In this document: in pieces, positions 1 to 7,388 of the stretch
Position numbering within the stretch: position 1 is the stretch's first letter
How the letters are laid out: each line of letters begins with the position of its first letter
Source: UBA8437 sp003445035
GTDB taxonomy: Bacteria > Planctomycetota > Planctomycetia > Planctomycetales > Planctomycetaceae
NCBI GenBank assembly: GCA_937901285.1
Contig: CALCHI010000116.1
Span: 1-11,990, forward strand
Length of the DNA: 11,990 nucleotides
Reading direction: 5' to 3'
Made by a program: the position numbers and the translations under genes
Notes under the pieces: generated by a model
The model's database searches: none
Seen by the model: the letters and a program-made list of their open reading frames with translations, nothing else
What the model was told of the DNA's origin: nothing

Positions 1-2270
1 CAAAAGCCGCCCTGGCAAGAACCAAGACAGACGTGGCTATTGCGCAGGTGGCCACCGATGGATACATCAACGGCGACTACCGCAAGCAGATGACCCAGTT
101 GCAGATGAAACTGGCGGCCGACAAACGAAATGTCCGTCACGGGAAGACGATGCTGGCAAGGACCGAATCGTTGTTTGTCCGCGGGTTCGCCAATGAGCTC
201 CAGGTCAAAGCGGCCGAGTCCACCATCACACAAGCGGAGCTGGAACTGAACGTCACGACCACAGAAATGGACGTTCTGCAGCGGTTGACCAGAACGATGC
301 AGTTGGAGAGACGAAAAAGTCAGCTGATCGCAACCAAGGAAAGGCTGGCTGGTCGAGAGGCCGGAGTGGTGCTGGAGCAGAGCCGCCTGGATCTCGCGAT
401 GGTGGAATTGGCACGCTGCGTGATCAAGGCTCCCACGAGTGGCCTGGTGATTTATCCATCCACCGCAAAGTGGAAGCGGACTCCCGACATCACCGATGGA
501 GCCAGTGTCCACAACAACCAGGTCCTGTTGCTGATGCCCGACCTGGATCGGATGCAGGTCAAGATCAGGATTCACGAGTCCATCGTGGACCGGGTTGAAC
601 CGGGAATGACCGCCAGTGTGGAACTGCCGGACCGGGCACTGAACACCAAAATCGCTTCCGTGTCTGCGGTTGCACGTCCCGCCGGCTGGTGGGACGGGAA
701 CATCGTGAAATACGACGCGATCATCGAGCTGCGCTCGGTTGAGGGGCTGAGGCCAGGCATGTCCGCCAAGGTGGAACTGGTGCTGGCCCGGCACAAGGAC
801 GTGTTGTCGGTGCCGCTGAGCGCGGTGCTGGAGATCGACCAGGGACAGTTCTGCTGGGTGGAAACCGACGACGGTCCACAACGGTGTTCGGTGACGCTCG
901 GTGACAGCAACGACAGGTTCGTCATCGTTCATTCGGGTCTTCAGGAACAGCAGAAGGTGGTGGTCCAGCCGCTTGCCTCCGTCGCCGAAGCACGGGCGCT
1001 GCTGGGTTCGAAGATTGTCCACACGGTCAAGCGGGGAACTCTGCCGGTCACCATGATCGAACAGGGAGCACTGGAGAGTTTCAACAACACGCAGGTCAAG
1101 TGCCGAGTCCGCGGCGACAGCACGATCAACTGGGTGATCAAGAACGGCACACAGGTCGATGCGGGTGACGAGCTGGTCACATTGGAGAACAAGGCGATCG
1201 AAGAGTACCTCCACGAACGCACCAAGTACGCCCACCTGTCAAAGGATGCGGCCATCGGCTTCCGAGCCGAGGCGACGGTAAAGGGGCTTGCCATTTCGGA
1301 GTACCTTGAAGGCACGTTTCACAGCAAGAAGCTGAAGGCCCAGAAGAGGCTGGCGTTCGCCAACCAGACGCTGCATACCGCGAACAACATGCTCAACTAT
1401 GCCCAGCGGATGTACGCCCTCGGATACCAGAGTGAACTGAGAGTCGAACAAAGCGAACTCGCCCTGAGTAACGCCCGGATCGACCTCGAGATCAGCGAGA
1501 CCAACCTGGACATTCTGCAGCGGCTCGAAAAGGAAGAAACCCTGAAGACGTTGCAGGGCGAGTGGGAGTCGGCAAAAGCGGCGGCCAACGGCCATGAAGA
1601 AGTTCTCGCCATGGACGGGGAACGGATGGACCTGGCAGAGAAGGAGATCACCCGCTGCGTGATCAAGGCTCCGAAAAGTGGCCTGGTGATCTATCCCTCG
1701 ACCGCTCAGTGGAAGGACACGCCCGACATCGCCGAAGGCGAAACGGTGCACAACGATCAGGTGCTCCTGCTAATGCCCGACCTGGCAAAGATGCAGGTCC
1801 GGTTCGGCATTCACGAATCGGCCATCGACCAGGTCAAACCCAAGATGCATGCCACCGTGCGGCTGCCCAACCAAACACTCAGTGGCAAGGTGTCCTCCGT
1901 CGCCTCGGTTGCACAACCGTCGGGGTGGTGGACGGGCAACATTGTCAAATACGACGCGGTGATAGAACTTCCCTCGGTGGAAGGACTCAAACCCGGCATG
2001 ACCGCTGAGATCGAAGTGACCGTCACTCAGCGGGAAAACGTGCTGATGATCCCCCTCTCGGCGGTAGAGGAAACCGATGAGGGTGACTTCTGCTGGGTGC
2101 GGACACGCGGCGGTACTGCCGAACGGCGTCCCCTGACGCTCGGCGACCGCAACGCAGAGTTCATCGCTGTCGACTCGGGTATCGAGGAAGGCGATGACGT
2201 GTTCCTGAATCCTGCACTGACCGTCAAGGAATCACGGAAGCTACCTGCGGCAGTCGGCTCGCTTCCCTGA
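1..2270 (+). CDS. Tandem-duplicated HlyD/MacA-type periplasmic adaptor (5' partial)
   Basis: This is the 3' part of a membrane-fusion (adaptor) protein of the HlyD/MacA/AcrA type, which links an inner-membrane ABC or RND transporter to the outer membrane. The frame is open from base 3 with no stop before 2268-2270. A GTG lies at 33, but homologous sequence continues upstream of it, so the true start is outside the window. The visible part has two full-type modules. Each has a charged helical hairpin (about 33-400 and 1290-1640), then the lipoyl/beta-barrel core starting with RCVIKAP, SGLVIYPSTA and a VHN-QVLLLMPDL motif, and ends with a PLSAV membrane-proximal barrel. The second module opens with an RGTLPVTMIEQGALES strand that resembles the usual start of an adaptor after its membrane anchor, but no membrane segment is present at the junction. 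The partner transporter must lie upstream, because the next gene downstream is convergent. The adaptor family is clear; substrate and transporter class are not. Confidence 0.88.
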   Translation, partial: KAALARTKTDVAIAQVATDGYINGDYRKQMTQLQMKLAADKRNVRHGKTMLARTESLFVRGFANELQVKAAESTITQAELELNVTTTEMDVLQRLTRTMQLERRKSQLIATKERLAGREAGVVLEQSRLDLAMVELARCVIKAPTSGLVIYPSTAKWKRTPDITDGASVHNNQVLLLMPDLDRMQVKIRIHESIVDRVEPGMTASVELPDRALNTKIASVSAVARPAGWWDGNIVKYDAIIELRSVEGLRPGMSAKVELVLARHKDVLSVPLSAVLEIDQGQFCWVETDDGPQRCSVTLGDSNDRFVIVHSGLQEQQKVVVQPLASVAEARALLGSKIVHTVKRGTLPVTMIEQGALESFNNTQVKCRVRGDSTINWVIKNGTQVDAGDELVTLENKAIEEYLHERTKYAHLSKDAAIGFRAEATVKGLAISEYLEGTFHSKKLKAQKRLAFANQTLHTANNMLNYAQRMYALGYQSELRVEQSELALSNARIDLEISETNLDILQRLEKEETLKTLQGEWESAKAAANGHEEVLAMDGERMDLAEKEITRCVIKAPKSGLVIYPSTAQWKDTPDIAEGETVHNDQVLLLMPDLAKMQVRFGIHESAIDQVKPKMHATVRLPNQTLSGKVSSVASVAQPSGWWTGNIVKYDAVIELPSVEGLKPGMTAEIEVTVTQRENVLMIPLSAVEETDEGDFCWVRTRGGTAERRPLTLGDRNAEFIAVDSGIEEGDDVFLNPALTVKESRKLPAAVGSLP
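3..1010 (+). repeat. Adaptor module, copy 1 (N-terminus outside window)
   Basis: First copy of the internal duplication. Its RCVIKAP motif has Cys at 417-419, its DVLQRL motif begins at 270 and its NIVKYDA motif at 699. All three recur exactly 1239 bp (413 codons) later in copy 2, so the alignment has no gaps over that core. The first visible gap is a single codon after the FCWV motif. The N-terminal barrel strand that opens copy 2 has no counterpart here because it falls before base 1. Confidence 0.85.
1011..2267 (+). repeat. Adaptor module, copy 2 (complete)
   Basis: Second copy, about 419 codons and apparently a whole adaptor without a membrane anchor. From RCVIKAP to PLSAV I count 89 identical residues of 139 against copy 1. 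A 20-base stretch over this motif is identical in both copies (414-433 and 1653-1672). DNA similarity in the core is therefore still visible, while the helical hairpins have diverged more. The boundary at about 1011 is my estimate, from the end of the copy 1 barrel and the start of the RGTLP strand. Confidence 0.83.
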
Positions 2271-2274
2271 ACGC

Positions 2275-2295
2275 AAAAGCCGATCACCGGTCGGC
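2275..2295 (-). terminator. Weak intrinsic terminator candidate for the minus-strand cluster
   Basis: Read on the minus strand, GCCGA (2295-2291) and TCGGC (2283-2279) can form a 5-bp GC-rich stem with a 7-base loop, followed directly by TTTT (2278-2275). It lies 24 bases beyond the stop codon of the last minus-strand gene, in the 48-bp gap between convergent genes. The stem and T-run are short, so the call is tentative. On the plus strand the same hairpin has no T-run. A second small stem, GGGTC/GACCC (2316-2329), overlaps the minus-strand stop codon. Confidence 0.35.
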
Positions 2296-2318
2296 GATGC
2301 CGCGGCTCCCGAACCGGG

Positions 2319-4541
2319 TCAATCGACCCAGAACGAGAAGAGCCGGCTGCGGTTGAGGTGAAACCGAAATCGAACCGGCTTGCCGTCGAGTGCGACCAGG
2401 TCCTGGTGATCCTTCCATCTCACGGTCACACCCACCCGGTCAATGCGAACCGGTACGCACTCGGCTGCCGTGAACCCGGGGATGGGATCGCCGGCGTGGT
2501 CGAGCACTTCCACTCGGAAGTCACCGTGACGGCTGTCGACGTTGACGTGGAGTTCCTTGCCGGAAAACAACAACGGCTTGGTCTCCACGACACCGCCGCC
2601 AAAATGATCCTCCAGCGACACGAACCCGTCCACCCGCAACGTCGCCAGACCGATGTTCACATCGCTCTCGACCAGTTGCTTCGGGATGATCTCGGGGTTG
2701 CCTCGCGCGTAATACGGACGGTGAGGATAGGTGCGTCCGCTGTAATAGAAGTAGAGCTTGTCGCCCTGGCGGATCGGCTGGCCGGTCCCCATCTGCGTGT
2801 TGAATTCTTCCCAGCTGCCGCGCGGCCCGTGAGGAATGAACGCGTCCTGGCGACCGATCCACTGCCAGTTCTCACCGTCACGACTCATGGCCAGGTGCGG
2901 CTCGAGCGCGTACCGGCCGGGCTCTTCCCACATGATGGTCACGAAACCCAGGTACAGCCCCTCGTAACACAGCCCCTGCATGTTGTAGTAATCTTCCCGC
3001 TTGCTCTTGTCGGCCTGGAAGATCACCTTGGTCGGAGTCCACGTCTTGAAATCCTTGCTGAAGGAGATGGCCCGGCTGAGCTGGTTGTCGATCGGCCGCG
3101 CGAAGAAGACCCAGCGACGCTTGTAGATGTCGTACATGGTGCTGCCGGCATCGCCCATCCTGGTCGTGATCGGCTTGGGCGAGGAGAACCACCGCACGCC
3201 GTCGGCCGACCAGGCCGAGTAGGTGCCGCGATGGCCGTCGGAATTGGCCCAGAACAGGCTGCGGTAACGCTTGCTGGGATCGGTGGCATGAAGATCCCGT
3301 GTCGGTGTGATGCACTCGTCGAATCCCGAGTGGGACAGCGTGCTGATGATGATGTTGTTGTCTTTGCTGCCCCGCCCGTCGGCAATCAGGCCAAGCCGCG
3401 GGAAGGTCCAGTCGATGCCGTTGGCCGATTCGGCCAGGCACATCACGTTGATGACCCGGTCCTTCTCCTTGGCGGTGTAGTACGACTGGTACCACATCCT
3501 CAGCTTCTTCGTCTCCGGATGACGTTCCACGGCGCCGTAGAGGTAAGCCCTCCCGGCCAACCAGGGGTGATCACCGTTGATGATCGGGTTGGCCGGGTAC
3601 TTGTCGGCCGAGTGCGTCTGGCGACGGACTGCGTGCATCTCGTCGACCAGGTAGTCGTCCAGGAACAGTTGCCGGTAGCGAGTGAGCCGGATGGGCCTGG
3701 TGCTCCGCTTGGCCGCTCGACGTCGTTCGGTGACCATTTCCTTCCGCCTGGCGATCGTGGCCAGGGCCTGCCGGCCGACCTTCTTGGCGTCCCAGGCAAA
3801 CGCGCCCGCGTTGGTCCACCGGATCGTCTCGATTTCCCACTCGAGATGATTAGGAGGATCGCCGTTCCCGCCACCGCAGATCAGGAACGTGTTGCCCGTC
3901 TTGATGTCGTAGCGGTGGAGCTTGGTCTCACCCGTCCGGCCACGGGCATCGACGAACTGTACGACAGCGGGCCGCTTCCCGCGTGGCACCACGTACCGCA
4001 GGGTGACAAAGTCGCTGTGAAAGTCGAATCCCAGCGCATCGTTTTCGCGGTTGAGGCCCTCGATCCCGTCAGTCCGTATTCGGGCAAAGTAGCTGGCTTG
4101 CCCGTTGGCGATCTGGACTCCTCCAGCCGTTCCCGGCCCGGCGCCCACCAGCACCTTAAGGCGAATCTCGAGCGTCGTACCCGGACCGGTCGCTGCGTTC
4201 CACGTGGCGGTTCCCTTGTTGCTGCCAGTGGTGCCAACGGAGTAACGGTGACGATTCGTATCTTCGTCCCGGTACAGCAGTGTCTTCGCAACACTGATCC
4301 GGACCGGCAGCGGCTTGCCCGCGGTGACAAGTCGAAAGGCCCCATTGAACTTGTCGGGGCCCCCGATCGCTCCCTTGGCATCCGGAAGAACGTCACCACG
4401 ATAAACCCGTTGCCAGGCCACCGACGGGCCAGACGCCTTCACAACCGCGTGGCCGGCGAAACACACAACGAAGCCGAGAAGGACCACCCAATGACAGCGG
4501 CGGCCTCGCGTGAAAATCGCACTGGTGATCGTATGAGTCAT
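2319..4541 (-). CDS. Exported RQLFLDD-type five-bladed-propeller protein with N-terminal beta-sandwich-like domain
   Basis: A 740-residue exported protein, probably a carbohydrate-active enzyme. Residues 1-36 form a signal peptide (basic TRGRR, then the hydrophobic WVVLLGFVVCFAG). Residues about 40-255 look like a concanavalin/LamG-type beta-sandwich. From R290 the protein matches the propeller gene immediately upstream: RQLFLDD (290-296), DFKTW (497-501), YEGLYLG (526-532), LYFYYSG (596-602), DGFVSLE (638-644) and a C-terminal beta-sandwich ending FSFWVD. The layout of short beta blades with SxDGxxW-like turns and a terminal sandwich resembles the GH32/GH43/GH68 five-bladed-propeller superfamily. 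The acidic pair in RQLFLDD may be in the active site (inference). The start is an ATG preceded by GAGAA and gives an intact signal peptide. The upstream gene ends 43 bp before it, so co-transcription is likely. No named family or substrate can be assigned; a non-catalytic binding role is possible. Confidence 0.8.
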   Translation of the reverse strand: MTHTITSAIFTRGRRCHWVVLLGFVVCFAGHAVVKASGPSVAWQRVYRGDVLPDAKGAIGGPDKFNGAFRLVTAGKPLPVRISVAKTLLYRDEDTNRHRYSVGTTGSNKGTATWNAATGPGTTLEIRLKVLVGAGPGTAGGVQIANGQASYFARIRTDGIEGLNRENDALGFDFHSDFVTLRYVVPRGKRPAVVQFVDARGRTGETKLHRYDIKTGNTFLICGGGNGDPPNHLEWEIETIRWTNAGAFAWDAKKVGRQALATIARRKEMVTERRRAAKRSTRPIRLTRYRQLFLDDYLVDEMHAVRRQTHSADKYPANPIINGDHPWLAGRAYLYGAVERHPETKKLRMWYQSYYTAKEKDRVINVMCLAESANGIDWTFPRLGLIADGRGSKDNNIIISTLSHSGFDECITPTRDLHATDPSKRYRSLFWANSDGHRGTYSAWSADGVRWFSSPKPITTRMGDAGSTMYDIYKRRWVFFARPIDNQLSRAISFSKDFKTWTPTKVIFQADKSKREDYYNMQGLCYEGLYLGFVTIMWEEPGRYALEPHLAMSRDGENWQWIGRQDAFIPHGPRGSWEEFNTQMGTGQPIRQGDKLYFYYSGRTYPHRPYYARGNPEIIPKQLVESDVNIGLATLRVDGFVSLEDHFGGGVVETKPLLFSGKELHVNVDSRHGDFRVEVLDHAGDPIPGFTAAECVPVRIDRVGVTVRWKDHQDLVALDGKPVRFRFHLNRSRLFSFWVD

Positions 4542-4584
4542 CGACGTTCTCGGTTTTGTTTATGGAACAAACAACAGGCACCCG

Positions 4585-6003
4585 CTACTTGAACCAGTAG
4601 GAGTAGAACCGGGCATTTCGAAGCGTGAAGCGGAGCGTGACAGCCTGGCCTTTCAGTTGGGCCAGGCCTCCACGTTTCCAACGGATCTCCTTGCGGACCG
4701 AATCACCGCTGACATTCTCGGAAACGGCCACCACCTTGTCTTCAGCGTTCAACACTTCAACACGCAACTCGCCGTCGACGGCGTCGGCGTTGACGTGCAT
4801 CTTTCCCCCGGGCAGTACCATCGCCCTGGTCACCAGTTGGCCGCTCTTCTCACCAGCATCCAGGGAGACAAACCCGTCACGACGCAGCACAGCCAGGCAA
4901 ATGGCCCCGCGATCCGGCTCGAGACCGGGCTTGGTCACGTGCTTGCCGTTGGGGTAACGGCCGACATAAATGAAGCTCGCCCTGTATTTCAGTCCGGTGT
5001 AGTAGAACCACAACTCGTCGCCGTGCTCGACCGGGGCCGAGGGGGGCAGGATCTGCACCAGGTCGTAAGCACCCGACTTCAGCCGAGAGGGGCCGATGAA
5101 TGGCTGGCGATCACCCAATCGTTTCCAGTTCTTGAGGTCACGGCTCGTTACGAGTTGAACCAGGTGAAATCCATCGGTGTTCGGGTAGTTCGGCACCGGC
5201 CCTGTCGAGTGGAACATCGCCGGCATCCCGATGTAGATCCCCTCATAGAAGAACGTCCCCATGTTGTAGACATCCACTCGCCAGACTTTCTTGTCGATGT
5301 GGAAGGGCCGTCGCAGTGTCGGATCGGCCAGCCTCGCGATGATGTTCTCGGCACCCAACTCCTGGTCCCGTTCGTCGGCATGGAAGATGAGACCGTGGTC
5401 GTTCCATGTCTTGAAATCGCGGCTGGTCGCCACCGCCACCGAACGTCCGAATGGCCCTCGCCGTTTGATCGTGTGGATGAACAGCCCGTGGTCCGGATCA
5501 AAACTGAAGTTACCTTCATCCGAACTGGGCACCTTGTCCACATCGACACGGGTCCACTTGGCGCCGTCAGGTGAAACGGCAAATCCCCGGTTGAGCAACG
5601 GAGCCTTGTATCGCCGCGACAGGTCCGGCTCGTTCCGGTCATAGACCGCCAGCATGATCTTCATGTTCGACGGCGGGCCGGGCACCCAGTGCAATCCGTC
5701 ACGGCTCTCCCACAATTGCTGGTCGATGCCGATCACCCACAGCTTGTAGAGCTTGGCCACCGGATCCCACTGGGGAACCGACCGGGTCTGAATCGTCTGG
5801 TCCAGTTTCGGACTGCGAATCACCGCCCCCCGCTTGTGAGGCCGATGCATCACCCGCCGCAGGCCCGTCATTTTCGCGACGAGGTGGTCATCCAGAAACA
5901 ACTGCCGGAACGAACCAATCTTGGCCGGTTCGGCGGCCGGGGCGACGCCGCTCCAGAAACAACTAATCCCCAGCAGGATCCAGGTCGTTGAACACCGATT
6001 CAT
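4585..6003 (-). CDS. Exported RQLFLDD-type five-bladed-propeller protein (short paralogue)
   Basis: A 472-residue exported protein and paralogue of the next gene downstream. It has a signal peptide with likely cleavage near APAAE (residues 21-25), and the propeller starts almost at once: RQLFLDD (33-39), two SxDGxxW-like blade turns (RDGLHW 101-106, SPDGAKW 144-150), DFKTW (196-200), YNM (246-248), YEGIYIG (253-259), LWFYYTG (331-337) and DGFVSL (376-381), then a C-terminal beta-sandwich ending FYSYWFK. It lacks the roughly 250-residue N-terminal domain of its paralogue and has about 28 extra residues between DFKTW and YEG, so substrate preference probably differs. The fold resembles GH32/GH43-type propellers; activity is unknown. 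The ATG start has only a weak GGA upstream. A weak promoter-like pair (TTGTTT, 17 bp, TAGACT at 6042-6037, minus strand) lies in the 95-bp gap before it. The order and 43-bp spacing suggest an operon with the paralogue. Confidence 0.82.
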   Translation of the reverse strand: MNRCSTTWILLGISCFWSGVAPAAEPAKIGSFRQLFLDDHLVAKMTGLRRVMHRPHKRGAVIRSPKLDQTIQTRSVPQWDPVAKLYKLWVIGIDQQLWESRDGLHWVPGPPSNMKIMLAVYDRNEPDLSRRYKAPLLNRGFAVSPDGAKWTRVDVDKVPSSDEGNFSFDPDHGLFIHTIKRRGPFGRSVAVATSRDFKTWNDHGLIFHADERDQELGAENIIARLADPTLRRPFHIDKKVWRVDVYNMGTFFYEGIYIGMPAMFHSTGPVPNYPNTDGFHLVQLVTSRDLKNWKRLGDRQPFIGPSRLKSGAYDLVQILPPSAPVEHGDELWFYYTGLKYRASFIYVGRYPNGKHVTKPGLEPDRGAICLAVLRRDGFVSLDAGEKSGQLVTRAMVLPGGKMHVNADAVDGELRVEVLNAEDKVVAVSENVSGDSVRKEIRWKRGGLAQLKGQAVTLRFTLRNARFYSYWFK

Positions 6004-6098
6004 CGTGCTTTTCCACTGTCCGAATTTCGGGCTTGCAGTCTAGCCAGCCGATTCGGCCGAAACAAAGCGGATGGTATCGGGTGCCAACCGACGAGTCT

Positions 6099-7244
6099 TC
6101 ACGTCCCGGGGACAAGCCGCAGGATAGCCAGGAAGATGTCGGCCTGTTTCGGCACACCCTTCTGGTATCGCTGTCCGTCGTACCAGGCAATCAGCGCCCG
6201 GTGCCGGTCCAGCGAGAGAATGTGAGGATACGAGACGTCTCCCCCCCACTGGGTCACCATGTTCATCTTCCACTGAAACTTCAGGGTCTGCGGGTCAATG
6301 CTGAACAGGCCGTTCCGCCGTTCCCCCTGCTGAGCATCGGGGAAGTTGCCGGCGGCCACGCGGCCGGATGCCAGTACCGTGTCACCGACAAGCGCGACGG
6401 CGGGACCGTCGAGCGTCGGACACCGCCGGGAGGTCCACTCGGTGTAGGGCGGCTTCGACCGAAACACCCGCCCCTGGCGAGCCACCGCCAGCAGTGTCCC
6501 GTCCTTGAGAAACACGAGGTCCGTCTCGGTGAACGGTCCCTCGGCAATGGTCGAGACCTTCTTCCAGGCGACCCCATCGGTGGAACTCAACAGCTCGATC
6601 CGCCTCTTCCCGGTCATCACGTCAGCCACGACGAAATGCGTACCCTTGTACGACCGCGGCTTCCAGAACGACCAGCCAGGTTCGTAGACCTGTTTCGGCT
6701 TCGACCAGTCGGTGCCATTGTCGGTATGGATCACCTGGGTTCCGATGACCTCATCACTTCCGGCGACCAAAAGAACGACATATCCGAACAGTCGCTCCGG
6801 CGTCCCCAGCACGTGCATCTCCGACTCGTCAACCGGACTGTCGATGACCAGCACCGCCTCGGGCCCCGGCCCGATCGGATCCACCGGCCGGCCGGCCTTG
6901 ATGGTCGCCTGGTAATTCTCGGGGGAATACGGAGAAGTCGACCAGTGCCTGGGAATGTTCGAAGTGGAACGGATCATCCGGATGGCCCCGTCCTGGTCGT
7001 GGGCCACGGCGGAACGGAAGAAGATGTAGAACCGCCCCTTCCAGAGCACCATGCCCAGGCGGCCATTCCATTTCCCGTCCGAGTAGATCTTGTCGACCTT
7101 CTCGAGCAGCACCTGGGGATCCGGCCGTGACTCCGGTTCCGCACCGTGCGGACCAGCGGTCAACATCCAGCCGGCAAGCACTAATGCGACCAACCCCGGC
7201 ACCACGCAGCGACGACATCGACTGCTACAAAACCCTGTACGCAT
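6099..7244 (-). CDS. Exported BNR/sialidase-like propeller protein
   Basis: A 381-residue exported protein of the sialidase/neuraminidase propeller superfamily (BNR, Asp-box). The frame stays open up to 7379, but I place the start at the ATG 7244-7242. It has a GAGGGG ribosome-binding site 6 bases upstream and begins a good signal peptide (MRTGFCSSRCRR, then hydrophobic VVPGLVALVLAGW), while the upstream extension looks like non-coding sequence. Features: RFYIFFRS (71-78) and DGAIRMIRSTS (85-95) in the first blade, Asp-box-like turns TDNGTDW (174-180) and STDGVAW (221-227), then TETDLVFLKDGTLLAVAR (239-256) and YPHILSL (339-345) followed by AWYDG. The last two are typical of the superfamily's late blades. 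The sialidase arginine triad cannot be assigned by eye, so sialic acid cleavage is not claimed; any exo-glycosidase or a binding role is possible. It lies between the DUF1501 gene and the RQLFLDD pair on the same strand. Confidence 0.8.
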   Translation of the reverse strand: MRTGFCSSRCRRCVVPGLVALVLAGWMLTAGPHGAEPESRPDPQVLLEKVDKIYSDGKWNGRLGMVLWKGRFYIFFRSAVAHDQDGAIRMIRSTSNIPRHWSTSPYSPENYQATIKAGRPVDPIGPGPEAVLVIDSPVDESEMHVLGTPERLFGYVVLLVAGSDEVIGTQVIHTDNGTDWSKPKQVYEPGWSFWKPRSYKGTHFVVADVMTGKRRIELLSSTDGVAWKKVSTIAEGPFTETDLVFLKDGTLLAVARQGRVFRSKPPYTEWTSRRCPTLDGPAVALVGDTVLASGRVAAGNFPDAQQGERRNGLFSIDPQTLKFQWKMNMVTQWGGDVSYPHILSLDRHRALIAWYDGQRYQKGVPKQADIFLAILRLVPGT

Positions 7245-7250
7245 CGAACA

Positions 7251-7256
7251 CCCCTC
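7251..7256 (-). promoter_or_regulatory. Ribosome-binding site that fixes the BNR-protein start
   Basis: GAGGGG on the minus strand, 6 bases before the ATG at 7244. It decides between this start and the longer open frame reaching 7379, whose extra 45 residues have no signal-peptide character. Confidence 0.6.
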
Positions 7257-7388
7257 GTCATTTCTTCTGCAAAGAAGTTTTCCGGGACGGGTCAAAGCGA
7301 CGCCAGTCTCGGCCGCCCCACACGCCGTGCAGCCGGCGATGCCCAACCGATCCTGTTCCGATCCGCACGGCCTCCGCACACGGACCGA
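7257..7388. other. Gap between DUF1501 and BNR genes, no gene seen
   Basis: The remainder of a 144-bp gap. It contains a perfect 5-bp stem with a GCAA loop (7264-7277, plus-strand reading) followed by TTTT on the plus strand. That is the wrong orientation to terminate the minus-strand genes. A minus-strand TTGACC at about 7300 has no acceptable -10 box at normal spacing, so I cannot support a promoter here; the BNR gene may rely on read-through from DUF1501. Three imperfect GATCGG-type hexamers occur near 7345-7390 without clear structure. Confidence 0.4.

Noticed and set aside
2358..4592. A 744-codon plus-strand open frame opposite the long RQLFLDD gene
   Set aside because: It lies almost exactly antisense to a gene with a signal peptide and a clear paralogue. 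Its translation has no recognisable domain, and long antisense frames are expected in G+C-rich coding sequence.
6052..6061. TTCGGCCGAA palindrome between the BNR gene and the next gene
   Set aside because: It is short, has no T-run for a terminator and lies within the spacer of a weak promoter match. It is not enough to call a site.
5988..7130. A 380-codon plus-strand open frame opposite the BNR-like gene
   Set aside because: It is antisense to a gene with Asp-box motifs and a signal peptide. Its translation is rich in Arg, Pro and His and shows no domain.
6099..7244. Calling the BNR-like protein a true sialidase
   Set aside because: Asp-box-like turns and superfamily motifs are visible, but the arginine triad and nucleophile tyrosine cannot be assigned from the sequence by eye.
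7245..7379. Upstream extension of the BNR-protein frame to 7379
   Set aside because: The 45 extra residues are not export-like, and a GAGGGG site stands 6 bases before the ATG at 7244, which opens a proper signal peptide.
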